Below are positions 20,186 to 30,600 of a stretch of 32,787 nt of DNA, piece by piece (the stretch's first letter is position 1; every line of letters starts with the position of its first letter). Made by a program: the position numbers and the translations under genes. The notes beneath the pieces are model-generated. The model made no database searches. It was given only the letters and a program-made list of their open reading frames with translations, and was not told where the DNA came from. The stretch comes from Asparagopsis taxiformis (Eukaryota; Rhodophyta; Florideophyceae; Bonnemaisoniales; Bonnemaisoniaceae), in contig JALQPE010000207.1 of NCBI GenBank assembly GCA_030407315.1, forward strand, positions 1 to 32,787, in the 5' to 3' direction.

Positions 20186-21859
20186 CTACACATCAATTAA
20201 AGAAATACCAAGTTCATCATCTTCCTCTAGAGGTACACAATGAACATTAGATGCTACCCTGGCTGTTGGGTTTTCGTAGGATTGTTCCATCTGTGTGGCA
20301 TTAGAATCGAACCGCACCGACATGTATTCCTCTGCAGTGATGTTTCTCTTCTTCCTAATAATACCTAGAAGGCAATCACCCCCCATGAGGTAGTCACGGA
20401 GGTCGATGTGACCCCATGTAACACGCAGAGGGAAACCATCATTCCCGAAATTACCGGTAGGCGCCATTGTAAGGGCTGTGGTGAATAACCCGTGCAGGCA
20501 AATTGCAATGCGATAACATGCCTGAATTGAATGGGGTTCGTGACAGAGCATCTCGAGTTGTGTGCATTGGCAGAAACTACACAACAATATCATAGCTAAT
20601 GTAAGAAAAGAAAAAGAACAGACGGCCAATCTCTCAACCGGGGCCTTTGTACCTGCATTGCAGGAGCCGTCTACGGCGCCGCTAACCTGAACTTTGTAAG
20701 TAACCTGAATGTGAAGCTCAGGTCGACTCAAAATAAAATCCGAGAAGATATCATCATTTTTGGAATAGACAGCTTGAGACTCATCCCCTGTGCCGTAAGC
20801 TTTCGAAGTTATCGGAATTTTTTCAGATGGACACATATCCAATGCAGAAATGTCATTGTCAGGCGAAAGAGAAACTTTAGCCTGCATATCTCGATGGATG
20901 AGGAAGAATGCATGTTTGACTAATTCCATTTTCATCTGCTTCCGGGAAGTATTGAAAAACTGTGTGAGCTGCCGCAGTGCCGAAGTAACGATCGGAATGG
21001 ACTGTAAGTCCGAAGGAGAAAGATTAGATACACAAGAAGACGAAGATGAGGAAGAACCAGTACGGCGCTGTTCTCCTTTAGAACCCGAGAGTCGGCGACG
21101 TTTCGAATAATTGATTGGTAGAGTTGTGGACTGTGGCGCAGGTCGATCTGTTTCCGTTGGCATCGAAATATCCATGGCATGGAAAAGAGCCCGCTGCGAA
21201 ATCTGCAACCAAGCAGGCTTATTGATTGGCACGATGGTTGCATTGCGAAGTGCGTAGTCACGAGAAATGGTATTGCTGTTCAGGTCATCCTCCTCCCCAG
21301 GGTCAAGGGTACCAGAATTCCTCGTCGCCGAATCCTTCCATCGCACAATTCTGTCATTTGCCATAGAAATAAACGCAGTTCCGACAATAGCACGTTTCAG
21401 GAACACATGCTTTTTCCCTACAGCTGTTCCAATTAGGGATTTCTTGGACTGCCTGACCTCAGAATTAGAACTGGATGTCTGAGAGAAGGAAAGGGAAGCC
21501 AGAAGCAAAGTAGTGCAGGAATCTTCATTTGAACACGGTACAGATGTTGCACAGAACGAGTTTGGGGTAACAGAGGTTTTGATGAACTCTGCAATGGTTC
21601 GAAACGCGACGAACCTGGATGTCACAAGTCTGTTGTTGAAAAGAGAGGACACCAGAGTGGTAACTTGTGCTGATTTTCTTGAACGCTCTTCCAGAACCAC
21701 AGGTGGAACAACGTTTGTACCAGCTGCAGCAGAGGCCATATACCGAATGCAGGCTAGTTCCATTTGAACAGATGAAAGAGAATCGCGGAGGTACTGTTCA
21801 AGGTAGGCAAACCGTTCCTCAAACTGCGCAAACCTGGTTAAGGATAGTTCGTCTCTCAT
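20186..21859 (-). CDS. Unrecognised protein with helical N-terminus
   Basis: The 557-residue frame starts at the ATG at 21859 (MRDELSLTRFAQFEERFAYL). The frame stays open to 21931, but only through a TTG. Residues 1-40 look like an amphipathic helix or short coiled coil (FAQFEERFAYLEQYLRDSL), which could mediate oligomerisation. The middle has a basic segment followed by a Ser run (NYSKRRRLSGSKGEQRR, then eight Ser), a likely nuclear signal in a disordered linker. Near residues 420-470 there is a hydrophobic, Cys-rich stretch (SFLTLAMILLCSFCQC). The C-terminus is acidic. I see no known catalytic motif. It sits between the Tudor-like gene (convergent) and the methyltransferase-SET gene (same strand, upstream), so it is probably cargo of the same element. 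Function is unknown. Confidence 0.6.
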   Translation of the reverse strand: MRDELSLTRFAQFEERFAYLEQYLRDSLSSVQMELACIRYMASAAAGTNVVPPVVLEERSRKSAQVTTLVSSLFNNRLVTSRFVAFRTIAEFIKTSVTPNSFCATSVPCSNEDSCTTLLLASLSFSQTSSSNSEVRQSKKSLIGTAVGKKHVFLKRAIVGTAFISMANDRIVRWKDSATRNSGTLDPGEEDDLNSNTISRDYALRNATIVPINKPAWLQISQRALFHAMDISMPTETDRPAPQSTTLPINYSKRRRLSGSKGEQRRTGSSSSSSSCVSNLSPSDLQSIPIVTSALRQLTQFFNTSRKQMKMELVKHAFFLIHRDMQAKVSLSPDNDISALDMCPSEKIPITSKAYGTGDESQAVYSKNDDIFSDFILSRPELHIQVTYKVQVSGAVDGSCNAGTKAPVERLAVCSFSFLTLAMILLCSFCQCTQLEMLCHEPHSIQACYRIAICLHGLFTTALTMAPTGNFGNDGFPLRVTWGHIDLRDYLMGGDCLLGIIRKKRNITAEEYMSVRFDSNATQMEQSYENPTARVASNVHCVPLEEDDELGISLIDV

Positions 21860-22398
21860 GTCAGCCTGGAATAAGGAGATCTTCACAGATATGTTTCGTA
21901 ACGTCAGAGCTACTGGGATCAGGTATTCCAAGATGAAGAGTTATCCAGTAGAATGGTGGTAAAGGTAATTTAAGTTCGGAACTTGTCCGTTTATTGAAGA
22001 AGGGAAGGAAAGGGGAGAGATCGAAACGTTACAAATGCTACGTGTTGTAACCGACCTATTCAATTTGTAGAAGTAGGAAGAGATAAAGGAGGCTGTGGAA
22101 CCGTTACGAATGCACCGTGCCGTAACGGTCGTAGATCTAAATAAATGGTGTGGTACAATAACTGTTTAAATTATGCATAATTTCGGACGGGAAAATTACT
22201 CGAGTAAAAAGAGATCTAGACCTGAACATTAGGTAGATCAGGTCCTCGTCCTGTTCACGGGAAAGAAATGCACCTAATCATCGCGGATGTTAGAGGGAAT
22301 GAGGAGATAGAACATACTTTGCCTATTTTACTATTTGCGGGGTAATGGGAAGCAGGGAGAACATGATGTAGGTGTGAAAAACGCCAATGCGTTCCTGT
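21860..22398. other. Intergenic region with a half-hairpin remnant
   Basis: The gap lies between two minus-strand genes. It should carry the promoter of the 20186-21859 gene and the 3' end of the methyltransferase-SET gene. The only recognisable structure is the repeat remnant at about 22172-22250. Confidence 0.4.
22172..22250. repeat. Decayed single arm of the CTCGAG hairpin family
   Basis: AAAATTACTCGAGTAAAAAG followed by AGATCTAG matches one arm of the hairpins at 26451 and elsewhere, preceded by a degenerate ATAATTTCGGACGGG. The opposite arm is not recognisable, so this is an old or half-deleted copy. Confidence 0.6.
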
Positions 22399-25300
22399 TT
22401 AAACTGAGAAGTAGTCATTACCATATTCTATGAACAGCTCGGAGCCAGCAGAGATCGGCACGTTGGCAGTAACACAGACAACTTGATAGTTTGAGACAGT
22501 ATTCTCGTCGAGGAGCTCTTGAACGGGAGACGAGAAACTAACGTTAGCTGCGCGTGAAGGACGTTCAGTTCCCTCAGCTGGATCCACAAAGTTGGGGTCA
22601 TTGATTTTCGAAGCGACACAGTACTCGAAAGGGACGACAAATATGGGGCTTCCAGCAGTAGAAGGAAGCAAACAAGATATATTCGAATCCTTGATTTGAA
22701 GAGCGTAGCTTCTGAAGCGCTCCACGGTAAATGCGGTGGGACCTGTTCCAAACGTCTTGCCTTTTGATTTATAGAGATCTCTGTAAACCAATGAACCGAA
22801 ATAAAATCCAACAATGTCACCAGGGTCGATCTGGCCTCTGGCAAAAAGACCGTCACCAGCCCCCGGAATAGTTGAGGGCGCGACGTACACGTTGTGTGCC
22901 ATGGCATCAATGGAAAGCAGAAGATTGTTGTCAATGGTGGACAGCATGCCGAGAAGTGATTGAGGCCATTTGTGAACTGGAAGGTCGCCCAGTTGTTTGT
23001 ATTGGTCTGGGATACCCCACATGCTAGTGAGGAAACTGACGAGGTGGGGCGGAAGTCGCGTAGCAACTGGCAAACCTGAGGTAGGCTTTGAAACCGTACC
23101 CTCCTCGGAAACCGGTAGATGTGATGAGGCGAGTTGTTGTAGCGAAGGATTGGAGAGCTGAGCAAAATTACCAATTGCTACTTGACGCAGAAATGCAGTA
23201 TGAACTCTCGGAAGAGATAATTCAAAGCAATCTTTGTACTTTTCACAACCGACAAACCGCCTATACTGACCGTGGCGCATGTTAAGGCAAGCGACTGCAG
23301 TGGAGAATGTTCCGGCGAACAAGTCGACAACCAAATCTCCCTGGTGTGAAAATCGCCCAATTAGTTCCTGCAACAAACCAACGAGCTTCTGCTCCGGGCG
23401 CAGTACCTTGTTCTTCTGTTCCGTTTGGTCGAAATATTTGACAGTCTCTGAAGGCGATATCCTTGGAATGTTGTCGATAATATTTGTCCATGCTCGGAAT
23501 CTGGTTGGGATGTAACCGGCATTTTTATAGTTCACCATCGCCCATCCTTTTCTTCCCTTTCCGAGCTTTGTAGCATGTACAACCAGCTCAGACATATTCA
23601 TTAAACTGGTCGTAAATCTATATGGCGGAGAAGTGAAATGCGTTGGGCTCCGAATACAGAAGATAGGCTGTGAATCAACTGAAAACATGGGAGTGTTCGT
23701 AGAAGTCTTGACCTTTCGGAGTTCGTAAACCCAGTTGTAGAAAAGGGCAGCAGATGTGAAGATGAGAACATGACCACCCTGTCGTGTTACCTTTGCGATA
23801 GTTGCCACTGTGTCCACGATTTCTTGTTGGCGGAGAATGTCATACGCTGAATTCTCTCTCCCAGCTGTTCGTCTCGAATTATACGGTGGATCTGTGAGAA
23901 CCAATTGGGCACCCTCTACAAGCTCCGGTTTTGCAGGAATATCAATGCGTTCATAGGTCTCAAGAAGATCTCTGAAACTGCAATTGAGTGTGTGTAGGCA
24001 AGAAGCCTTCATGTTTTGTAGGTTTGCTGGAATTGAAACAGGGTCTCCGAGACGCATAGATTCGATGTCTAAGGACTCGGCAGTACTTGTGTCTGATGGC
24101 CTTCTATGAGCGCTCACCGGCTCAGAAGTGCGAGCTGACTTTGCAGGAACATCAGTTTCATTACTGTTGTCCAGTCGCTTCCGTTTGACACCTGTATCCG
24201 TGTTTTGTTCAATGGATGGTGACGCAGGAACGGGAGCGAAAGATGTATCAGCTTCTCCAAAAAGCTCCTCGTTTGGTTCAGGAGTCGATTGTGGTAGTTC
24301 AGAGTTTCTGAAGGCCGTGAGCTGCCTCTCGACGTTTTGAAGGCCAGGAATAGAAGTGAACCTCCCAGAATCAGTTTCTATAGAATCTTCCTGTGCTTCG
24401 AATGCGCAAAGAAACGCGTTTTGTTTCGGAGAAGAAACGGTCTGGTCAAATAGTTTTCGATCCTTAGTAATATCTGTAATGTGTGCCCAGAAGGAGGAGG
24501 CGCAGAGGCGCATCTGAGCGTCTTGGAGGACGGAGCGATGAACTGCTCGATGGGATATACTTTTGGCATGCTGCAACTTTCGCACGGCCCCTCTGCCATG
24601 CAATAACGTCTTTAGCTCTCGAAGAGGAGAGAACCCCCTTTCCTCTGAGTCTAGCACATGGTACTTGAACATGCGCTGATCATAAAGAAGATAAGGTTGG
24701 AGAAGTTCCTCGGCCGTTGAAACATCCAGTGCACGAGCCAGTGTATCCCATGCCTTCACGACCACATGAATAGCGTAGCCGAGGCGCTGAGCGGAAGCAG
24801 GAGATTCCTTTCTGATCAATACAGTTCGATTAGACGAGGACCTTGTTCTCGGCCTCACCGGGGTGGCTTTTAAATCTCTTTCCATTTGTAGCATAGCCAT
24901 GAGAAATATAATCTTCTCGAAAGCGGAAGAAACTCTTGGAGTAGCCCAGTTTCCATGGTCCGTAGTTCGTAGCTGGGTATGCGCAACAAAGAATTGGCAA
25001 GCCAGAGTCTGCCGCACGAATGATTCACGACCAATTGAAGACCGAGACGCCGTGTGCACTGAGTGGAAATACTGTGCAACGGGAAGAGGTTCCGAACCTT
25101 GGCTGTGGAGGCTTTGGCTGGATGGTAACTTTGTGGTTGTTCTGTGCTCTTCTACAACGAACACTGGCGTGAAGAGAGACATTGATAAGTCTTGTAAGGA
25201 ACAACTGGTCAGGAACATATCCCAAACCCTCGTGTCTACGTCGTTAGACCCCTCATCGCATTCCGAAGACGAGAAAGTGCGGAGGGACTGGACGATATTG

Positions 25301-25896
25301 AAGGTATGACGATGGTAGGCCTTCCCAAACCAATCTTCCATGACAGCGACTGCCGCAGGCGGAAGCTTTGATTGGAACATGGCCTTGACAGCAGCTCGAA
25401 ATCCTGGGAGGGTGCGATGTGCAAGGGGAACGTTATCCTCATTCCTCTCCCGATCATGCCAGTAGTCACGAAGGTATGCAAGTATGGCAACTGATTCAGT
25501 GAAGGGAACCCGTCTTTCTCTCCTGAGGATGTGATAAACAATAGAGATCAGTGTGTGTGGCTCTGAAGAGATAGACTCGTAGCTCATGCGTACTAAAAAC
25601 CGTGAAGTTTTCGTGCGGGGGCGCGACCAGATCTCCTCACAGACGTCCATGCCTCCGACAAGGGTGACATCACCATTTTCAGTGATAGATCCGTAAAGAT
25701 GGAGTGCATCAAAGTCCAGAGACACTCGGGAAGAAATGTCTGAAGCTGCAGTACCAAAACCTTCAATTGCTGGTATAGAAACAACACGAGCTGGATCTAC
25801 CCATATGATAGTTCCGTCTCCATACAAGTCCCCTGGATTGGTGGGGCCACGCTCGCTTGCAGAGATAACAGCCCCATGTTTCATTGTATCAACCAT
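22399..25896 (-). CDS. DNA amino-methyltransferase fused to a SET domain
   Basis: The 1165-residue frame starts at the ATG at 25896; another ATG lies 12 bp in. Residues 1-480 are not recognised, and about 485-600 are Ser/Pro/Thr-rich and probably disordered. An AdoMet-dependent amino-methyltransferase follows: VLTDPPYNS at residues 667-674 (DPPY, motif IV) and VVDLFAGTFSTAVA at about 856-869 (motif I). DPPY before the AdoMet loop is the beta-class order of N6-adenine/N4-cytosine enzymes such as CcrM (N6_N4_Mtase family). The C-terminus is a SET domain from about residue 1000: IPGAGDGLFARG, then SRAANVSF around Asn1118, then ELFIEYGNDYF. The usual N-H-S-C is N-V-S-F, so lysine methylation may be lost or altered. 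Such a fusion would place DNA and protein methylation in one nuclear enzyme. The methyltransferase call is strong and the SET call good; the target base is unknown. Confidence 0.82.
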   Translation of the reverse strand: MVDTMKHGAVISASERGPTNPGDLYGDGTIIWVDPARVVSIPAIEGFGTAASDISSRVSLDFDALHLYGSITENGDVTLVGGMDVCEEIWSRPRTKTSRFLVRMSYESISSEPHTLISIVYHILRRERRVPFTESVAILAYLRDYWHDRERNEDNVPLAHRTLPGFRAAVKAMFQSKLPPAAVAVMEDWFGKAYHRHTFNIVQSLRTFSSSECDEGSNDVDTRVWDMFLTSCSLQDLSMSLFTPVFVVEEHRTTTKLPSSQSLHSQGSEPLPVAQYFHSVHTASRSSIGRESFVRQTLACQFFVAHTQLRTTDHGNWATPRVSSAFEKIIFLMAMLQMERDLKATPVRPRTRSSSNRTVLIRKESPASAQRLGYAIHVVVKAWDTLARALDVSTAEELLQPYLLYDQRMFKYHVLDSEERGFSPLRELKTLLHGRGAVRKLQHAKSISHRAVHRSVLQDAQMRLCASSFWAHITDITKDRKLFDQTVSSPKQNAFLCAFEAQEDSIETDSGRFTSIPGLQNVERQLTAFRNSELPQSTPEPNEELFGEADTSFAPVPASPSIEQNTDTGVKRKRLDNSNETDVPAKSARTSEPVSAHRRPSDTSTAESLDIESMRLGDPVSIPANLQNMKASCLHTLNCSFRDLLETYERIDIPAKPELVEGAQLVLTDPPYNSRRTAGRENSAYDILRQQEIVDTVATIAKVTRQGGHVLIFTSAALFYNWVYELRKVKTSTNTPMFSVDSQPIFCIRSPTHFTSPPYRFTTSLMNMSELVVHATKLGKGRKGWAMVNYKNAGYIPTRFRAWTNIIDNIPRISPSETVKYFDQTEQKNKVLRPEQKLVGLLQELIGRFSHQGDLVVDLFAGTFSTAVACLNMRHGQYRRFVGCEKYKDCFELSLPRVHTAFLRQVAIGNFAQLSNPSLQQLASSHLPVSEEGTVSKPTSGLPVATRLPPHLVSFLTSMWGIPDQYKQLGDLPVHKWPQSLLGMLSTIDNNLLLSIDAMAHNVYVAPSTIPGAGDGLFARGQIDPGDIVGFYFGSLVYRDLYKSKGKTFGTGPTAFTVERFRSYALQIKDSNISCLLPSTAGSPIFVVPFEYCVASKINDPNFVDPAEGTERPSRAANVSFSSPVQELLDENTVSNYQVVCVTANVPISAGSELFIEYGNDYFSV

Positions 25897-26327
25897 CGCG
25901 CCTTGAATATAGCAATAGAAGAGGAAAAGAAGGCAGAATCCGAAATGAGGTCGATGCGTCGGTGGCAGCGGAGGTGCTGGTAAGAAAAGGACCGCAAATT
26001 TGAAATCGTAATTTGTGCATTCCTCGGAACAATCTGTAAAGTGCTATGGAGAGGTCGCGAGGACATGCATGTCAGCACCTGACATTACAAGGGTTGTCCA
26101 TGAAACTATGAGAATCCGAACTGAACGGTTGGAAGTATCGTATTAGTGAAATCGGGGTCTACTGCGGAGGACTCTAAGCTGGCTAATACACTGCTTCCAC
26201 CAGTTCACACCTCATTCACTGTCTATGCAAAATACAATTTTCGTGGAAGACATCCCACACCCGTTCTAGAACGGTTCTCATGATATTAATACCGGAGCGG
26301 ATCGATGGAATTGAGCGTGAAGGGGCG
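25897..26327. other. Upstream region of the methyltransferase-SET gene
   Basis: No coding region is supported here. It presumably holds the leftward promoter of the methyltransferase-SET gene. It ends at two abutting palindromes. Confidence 0.4.
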
Positions 26328-26363
26328 CACGTCTCGAATTATAGCGCTATAATTCGAGACGTG
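26328..26363. repeat. Perfect 36-bp palindrome without loop
   Basis: CACGTCTCGAATTATAGC is followed directly by its exact reverse complement, with GCGC at the centre. A spacer-free perfect palindrome suggests a dimeric protein-binding site or a cruciform. It directly abuts the next palindrome. Confidence 0.95.
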
Positions 26364-26403
26364 CCACTTGTGGTAAATTGCGCGCGCAATTTCCCACAAG
26401 TGG
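26364..26403. repeat. Near-perfect 40-bp palindrome without loop
   Basis: CCACTTGTGGTAAATTGCGC is followed by its reverse complement with one mismatch. The centre is GCGCGC. The outer CCACTTGTGG is itself close to palindromic. It touches the 36-bp palindrome on its left and lies 47 bp from the hairpin at 26451. Confidence 0.95.
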
Positions 26404-26450
26404 CAATGGGTGGGACAGCAGCGAACGAACGCGAACAGGCGATTTCGGAG

Positions 26451-26581
26451 ATGATAAAATTTGGTAATTTTTTGGGCTCCAAAAATTACTCGAGTAAAAA
26501 CTGATCTAGCTCCCGACAAAGACTAGATCAGTTTTTACTCGAGTAATTTTTGGAGCCCAAAAAATTACCAAATTTTATCAT
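26451..26581. repeat. Perfect 59-bp-arm hairpin (CTCGAG type), copy C
   Basis: The arm begins ATGATAAAATTTGGTAATTT and contains CTCGAG and GATCTAG. The loop is 13 nt (CTCCCGACAAAGA), and all 59 positions pair. It starts the left inverted-repeat block around the intact ParB-dioxygenase gene. Confidence 0.97.
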
Positions 26582-26862
26582 CCACGGAAAAGGCGCTGTG
26601 GAGGTGTTCTGGTCGTTGGTAGCAGTGCCAAGGCACACCTGAGGAGTAGTATGGAAGGTCCCCAACCTTTGTTCTAGCTCACTTCGGCCCAGCTTTCAAA
26701 AATGGTATAACAGTAAATGATAGCCGGACGGGCACACAAAGACGCGGAGTGAGGTGTATTGAGGTCGGTTCAGATAGGTAGATGAAGACGTAGAGAGTGG
26801 TGGAGTGGGTTTGGTGGCGAGCAGAAAGGCTGCCATGGTGGTCCGAACGGACGATTTGGGAG

Positions 26863-26993
26863 ATGATAAAATTTGGTAATTTTTTGGGCTCCAAAAATTA
26901 CTCGAGTAAAAACTGATCTAGTCTTTGTCGGGAGCTAGATCAGTTTTTACTCGAGTAATTTTTGGAGCCCAAAAAATTACCAAATTTTATCAT
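26863..26993. repeat. Perfect 59-bp-arm hairpin, copy D, loop reversed
   Basis: The arms are identical to copy C, but the loop reads TCTTTGTCGGGAG, the reverse complement of the loop in C. Including flanks, D matches the reverse complement of copy E at 31608. Confidence 0.97.
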
Positions 26994-27055
26994 CCACGGA
27001 AAAGGCGCTGTGGAGGTGTTCTGGTCGTAGGGAGCAGTGCCAAGGCACACCTGAG

Positions 27056-27608
27056 AACCGTTATATCTAACGAGAACAAAAAGATACTGACACTTCAGCA
27101 CTGCGCGGAAAAGGTAGGTAGGAGAAATAAAAGGGTGTGAGGCTCAATAAACGGTTCGTGTAGCTGCATCCGGCACATGTCTGAAGAACATTGACTAACT
27201 GGAACAAGTCATGAATGGTTCAGGACTACTTCCGTTGTATTAATACTTGCTGAGATAGAGTCAGTTTCCATTTCTTCTTTTCTTATTGATAATATACGAG
27301 TCATGAAAGGTGTATGTAGTTCGGTAACTTTTCGAGATTGCAAAATTACCGAAATTAACATTTTTATTCGAACTGGCGCTATGACCGTTTATTCGATTCA
27401 GGTTGGACCATGCGCCAATAGAAACCGCTCGCGCGGTCTGAATTTTTACGCACAGTTTTGGTGTCCTTCCAGTTGAACAAATTTGTTGTTAATACATTGT
27501 CCCTCGCTGGCTAGCTGATTAGTACTCCCCTGCTACTTGAAAGGCATACCGCGTTACTCTGGTACCGTTTCAATCGTCAGCTATTCGACCCTCCTTGCGA
27601 TCCCAACC
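27056..27608. other. Promoter region of the right-hand ParB-dioxygenase gene
   Basis: There is no coding region before the chosen ATG at 27609, although the frame is open back to a TTG at 27537. A small inverted repeat, TTCGGTAA and TTACCGAA with about 18 nt between, lies at 27320-27353. It resembles the outer tips of the hairpin family. Confidence 0.4.
27320..27353. repeat. Short inverted repeat
   Basis: TTCGGTAACTTTT and AAAATTACCGAA pair with a short loop, about 12 bp per arm. It lies 256 bp upstream of the ATG. It may be an internally deleted relative of the longer hairpins. Confidence 0.6.
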
Positions 27609-30600
27609 ATGAGCCTACGTCCCCGCCGAGGGGAAGCTTCTTCCAGCGCACGTCAACTAGTCATTCCTGCGATGTCACGCTCCGTTGCTTCTTCGTTGTC
27701 GAATTACGTTTTCAAGATGATCAAGTTGCCTATTCTGGACATATACGTCCCCGATGAAACATCCCGGGAAGTTGACGACTCTCATGTTGACTTGTTGTTC
27801 CGCAAGATGGTTATGGAAGGCTTCCAGACCTCTGCGGTGGGATGTATCACTGTTGTTTCCCTACCCTACCAATCCAGTGGAAGCCGCTATTACATCGTGG
27901 ACGGACTCCATCGTCGCCGTGCTCTTTTACGATGCAAAGAAAAAGGGGTGGAACGTTTGGCGTCTGTGGTTGACAATGTCCCAGTACAAGAAGCTCAAAG
28001 ACCTGACGGAGAAAAGATGACAATGGAGGACATGCTGTACCTCAGTCAGCGTTTGAATGAACTCGTCCACACGGTGTTACCGACCACAGTTCGAGATCGT
28101 ATCCACGCGATCATTAGCATTTATAACTGCAATGTTAAATATGCCCGACCCGGTGAAAGAACTGTCGCTGATATGCCTGCATCACAGGTTGCGAACTGGT
28201 TCTTCCAGCGCCACTTCAGCGGTATTCTGAAGAAGAGCACGGTATCTTCTATAGTGAATGTGGCGTTGAACATGAGGCGTTCACCCCGCACATACGCTGC
28301 GTACAAGGCTTCCTCAGGAAGAAAGGAAAACGAAGTTGGAATCAGTCTTTTAATTCTCAAGGACACTGCTTTTACAAGGGCGGAGGATCGTGCCAGTGAG
28401 CTAATGGTCAAGTGCATTCACTACCGCAATGTCCAACTGCTTCCCACCTTCGGTCGTGTCCCGTCTTTCGACCTTCGGACGTACTTGACCTACATTCAAC
28501 AATATTACGAAGTCATTCGTGAGATGGCACGTGCCAGTAACCTGTCGACCGAAGACATCGCTGACCTCGAAGACTTGGAATCAGACGGAACGGATATGAT
28601 ACCAACGTGGAAATCCGTCTACAAACGTATGATTCAATACGAGGAAGAGCCCGTGCCGAGGAAACCCGAAAACCAGGAGGCACGGCTGGAGAGTTTTCGA
28701 TCCGTTCTTCGAGACCGCTTTGGAATTCAGTCCACTCGCCAGGTTTCATCCGAATCACACGGCCCGGATGAAGAAGAAGACGGCAATGGAGAAAACAAGG
28801 GGGTTCAAGACAAGCGCCAAGGTGGCGAACCAGTCACTCAAGCTATTATGCAAGCTTCGCAGTCGACTGGTGCTGCTCAACCAGCGACGAAGACTACGGG
28901 TGCTTCGAGACATGAACGTCGTTTAACCCAATTCGAAGACGTTATCATGGAACCTCTCCCAATCCCCATCTCTTCTGATGACGTCGTTATCGACGAGACC
29001 GTCGAGGAACTACCGTCCACTCCCGCATCAAAACAGGTGATACCCGAAACCAGCGCTGGGTCGGATGACGACATGGAGATTTCCAAGGATGCACCTGAGG
29101 AGGATGCACCTGAAAAGGATGCACCTGAAAAGGATGCAGATTCTCCACATCCCGAGCAACTGGGCTCCGAGGACGAGAACCGTTCTGAACCACCCGACGC
29201 GCATTCCACTCCCTCTTCACGGAATGAAATTGGTGCGGATGGTGCGGAAGATGGCACAGAAGTTCAGAAAGCTCCGGATTCAGCGTCGAAGGGAGCAAGT
29301 AAGACTGTATCTAACATCACAGTCAGCCGCATACCGCGTGACAGTACTACTCCACGCCCGTTTCCATGCTCTTTGGGAGATTACTGCGCTTTTCCTGGAA
29401 GTGCCGCTGTTCATAAATGCACGGCTTGCGGAATTAATCCGGTTCACAATCTATGTGACTATGCGCGAGTGCATCATCTCATCCCAAGGAAGTACCTCGC
29501 TGCAGGGGAGCGTGATATGGTCTTCGTTTGTTCCAGGAAATGTTACGATGGTGGGAAAGATGGTGACCCACCATCTTGGAAGCCGCCAGCGGGAGTAACG
29601 GAACAGGAAGCCTGGGAAGGGGATGACTTCAACCCATATGCGAAGGCCAGTTCCAGTACTGATTCGGTGGAAAAACCTCAGCAGCCCTCTGAACCCGCTC
29701 CTCAACAGACGGGGGCGAAGAGGAAATTTCCTTCTTCTCCAGGAGCTCCACCCGCGAAGCGGCGAGCTATATCATCCCCCCAATCTCTCTCTTTCCCTTC
29801 CCGTCTTACTCGTTCAAAGGCTAGATCTGCTGCTATTGCTGAGCACATCGCGTCACTTGATTCCCCATCTACTCCTTCGGTTACTCCTCGGTCTGCCTCT
29901 GGAACAAAGAAGACGAAGAAAGCAGCAATTGCTTTAAAGCAAGTCAAGCAAGGTAATGATGAGGGAGGAAGCATGGACGGCAATGAAGACTCCGGAGAAG
30001 AAAAAGAAGACGAGGATCAAATCACTCCTACGAGGTTGCAATCCAAAGGTTTCAAAGTACATCGGTACGAGGATCAGCAACCTGAGCCCCCATCATTTTT
30101 CACCAGTCATACTTCTGTAGAGGAGGCTGCTTCAATGGTGCGTTCCATTTCCAGTTTGCTGCATCCGGAACACCGCTCGGGATTTCATGTAACGGAGGGT
30201 GAGGTGGAAGAGTTTCAGCAGGATATAGAGTCCGTGGCAGGGGATACAAGTTCTTCAAGATTGGTTTACTTCGAGCGTGCCAGGGCCCGATTGGACTCTC
30301 TTGGTTATGTCGTCCTTGACGGCATCCTACAACCATCCGAGCTCAGCTCTACTATCCACAAACTCCTCGACTCGTTTTGTAACATGTTCGTAGATGGGCA
30401 GGATGGTGCTTGGGGGCCCATTCTGAATTCGGGTTCTTCCGACCAGGATGCGCGTGGTGGCCCGGATGAACAAAGGTTCATGACCCCATGCAAGGCTGTA
30501 GTGGAAGATCTGGAAAAGGATTCTACTTCCACTCTCGCGAGAGACAAGGCGGCCTTGGATGTTTTCTTTGCTATCATAGCAGAAAAGTTGCATCTAGAGG

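Larger units (their letters stand above)
26451..27055. repeat. Left long inverted repeat around the right-hand ParB gene
   Basis: The block is hairpin C, about 280 bp of unique-looking flank, hairpin D, and a partial flank ending at GGCACACCTGAG. Its reverse complement matches 31546-32136 closely, including the words GGCGCTGTGGAGGTGTTCTGG and GGTATAACAGTAAATGATAG. With its partner it brackets the intact gene at 27609-31220. Confidence 0.85.

Noticed and set aside
22399..25896. Bacterial contamination because of the ParB and methyltransferase domains
   Set aside because: The same proteins carry SET or PHD-like domains, and neighbours include Tudor-like and Tnp2/KDZ-like genes with wide spacing, which is a eukaryotic mobile-element context.
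26451..26581. Bacterial-type rho-independent terminator
   Set aside because: The arms are 59 bp and AT-rich without a terminal U-tract logic, and the region is eukaryotic. It is a hairpin repeat present in several copies.
27537..27608. Upstream start extending the ParB-dioxygenase protein by 24 residues
   Set aside because: The first codon is TTG, and the left copy aligns from the ATG at 27609.
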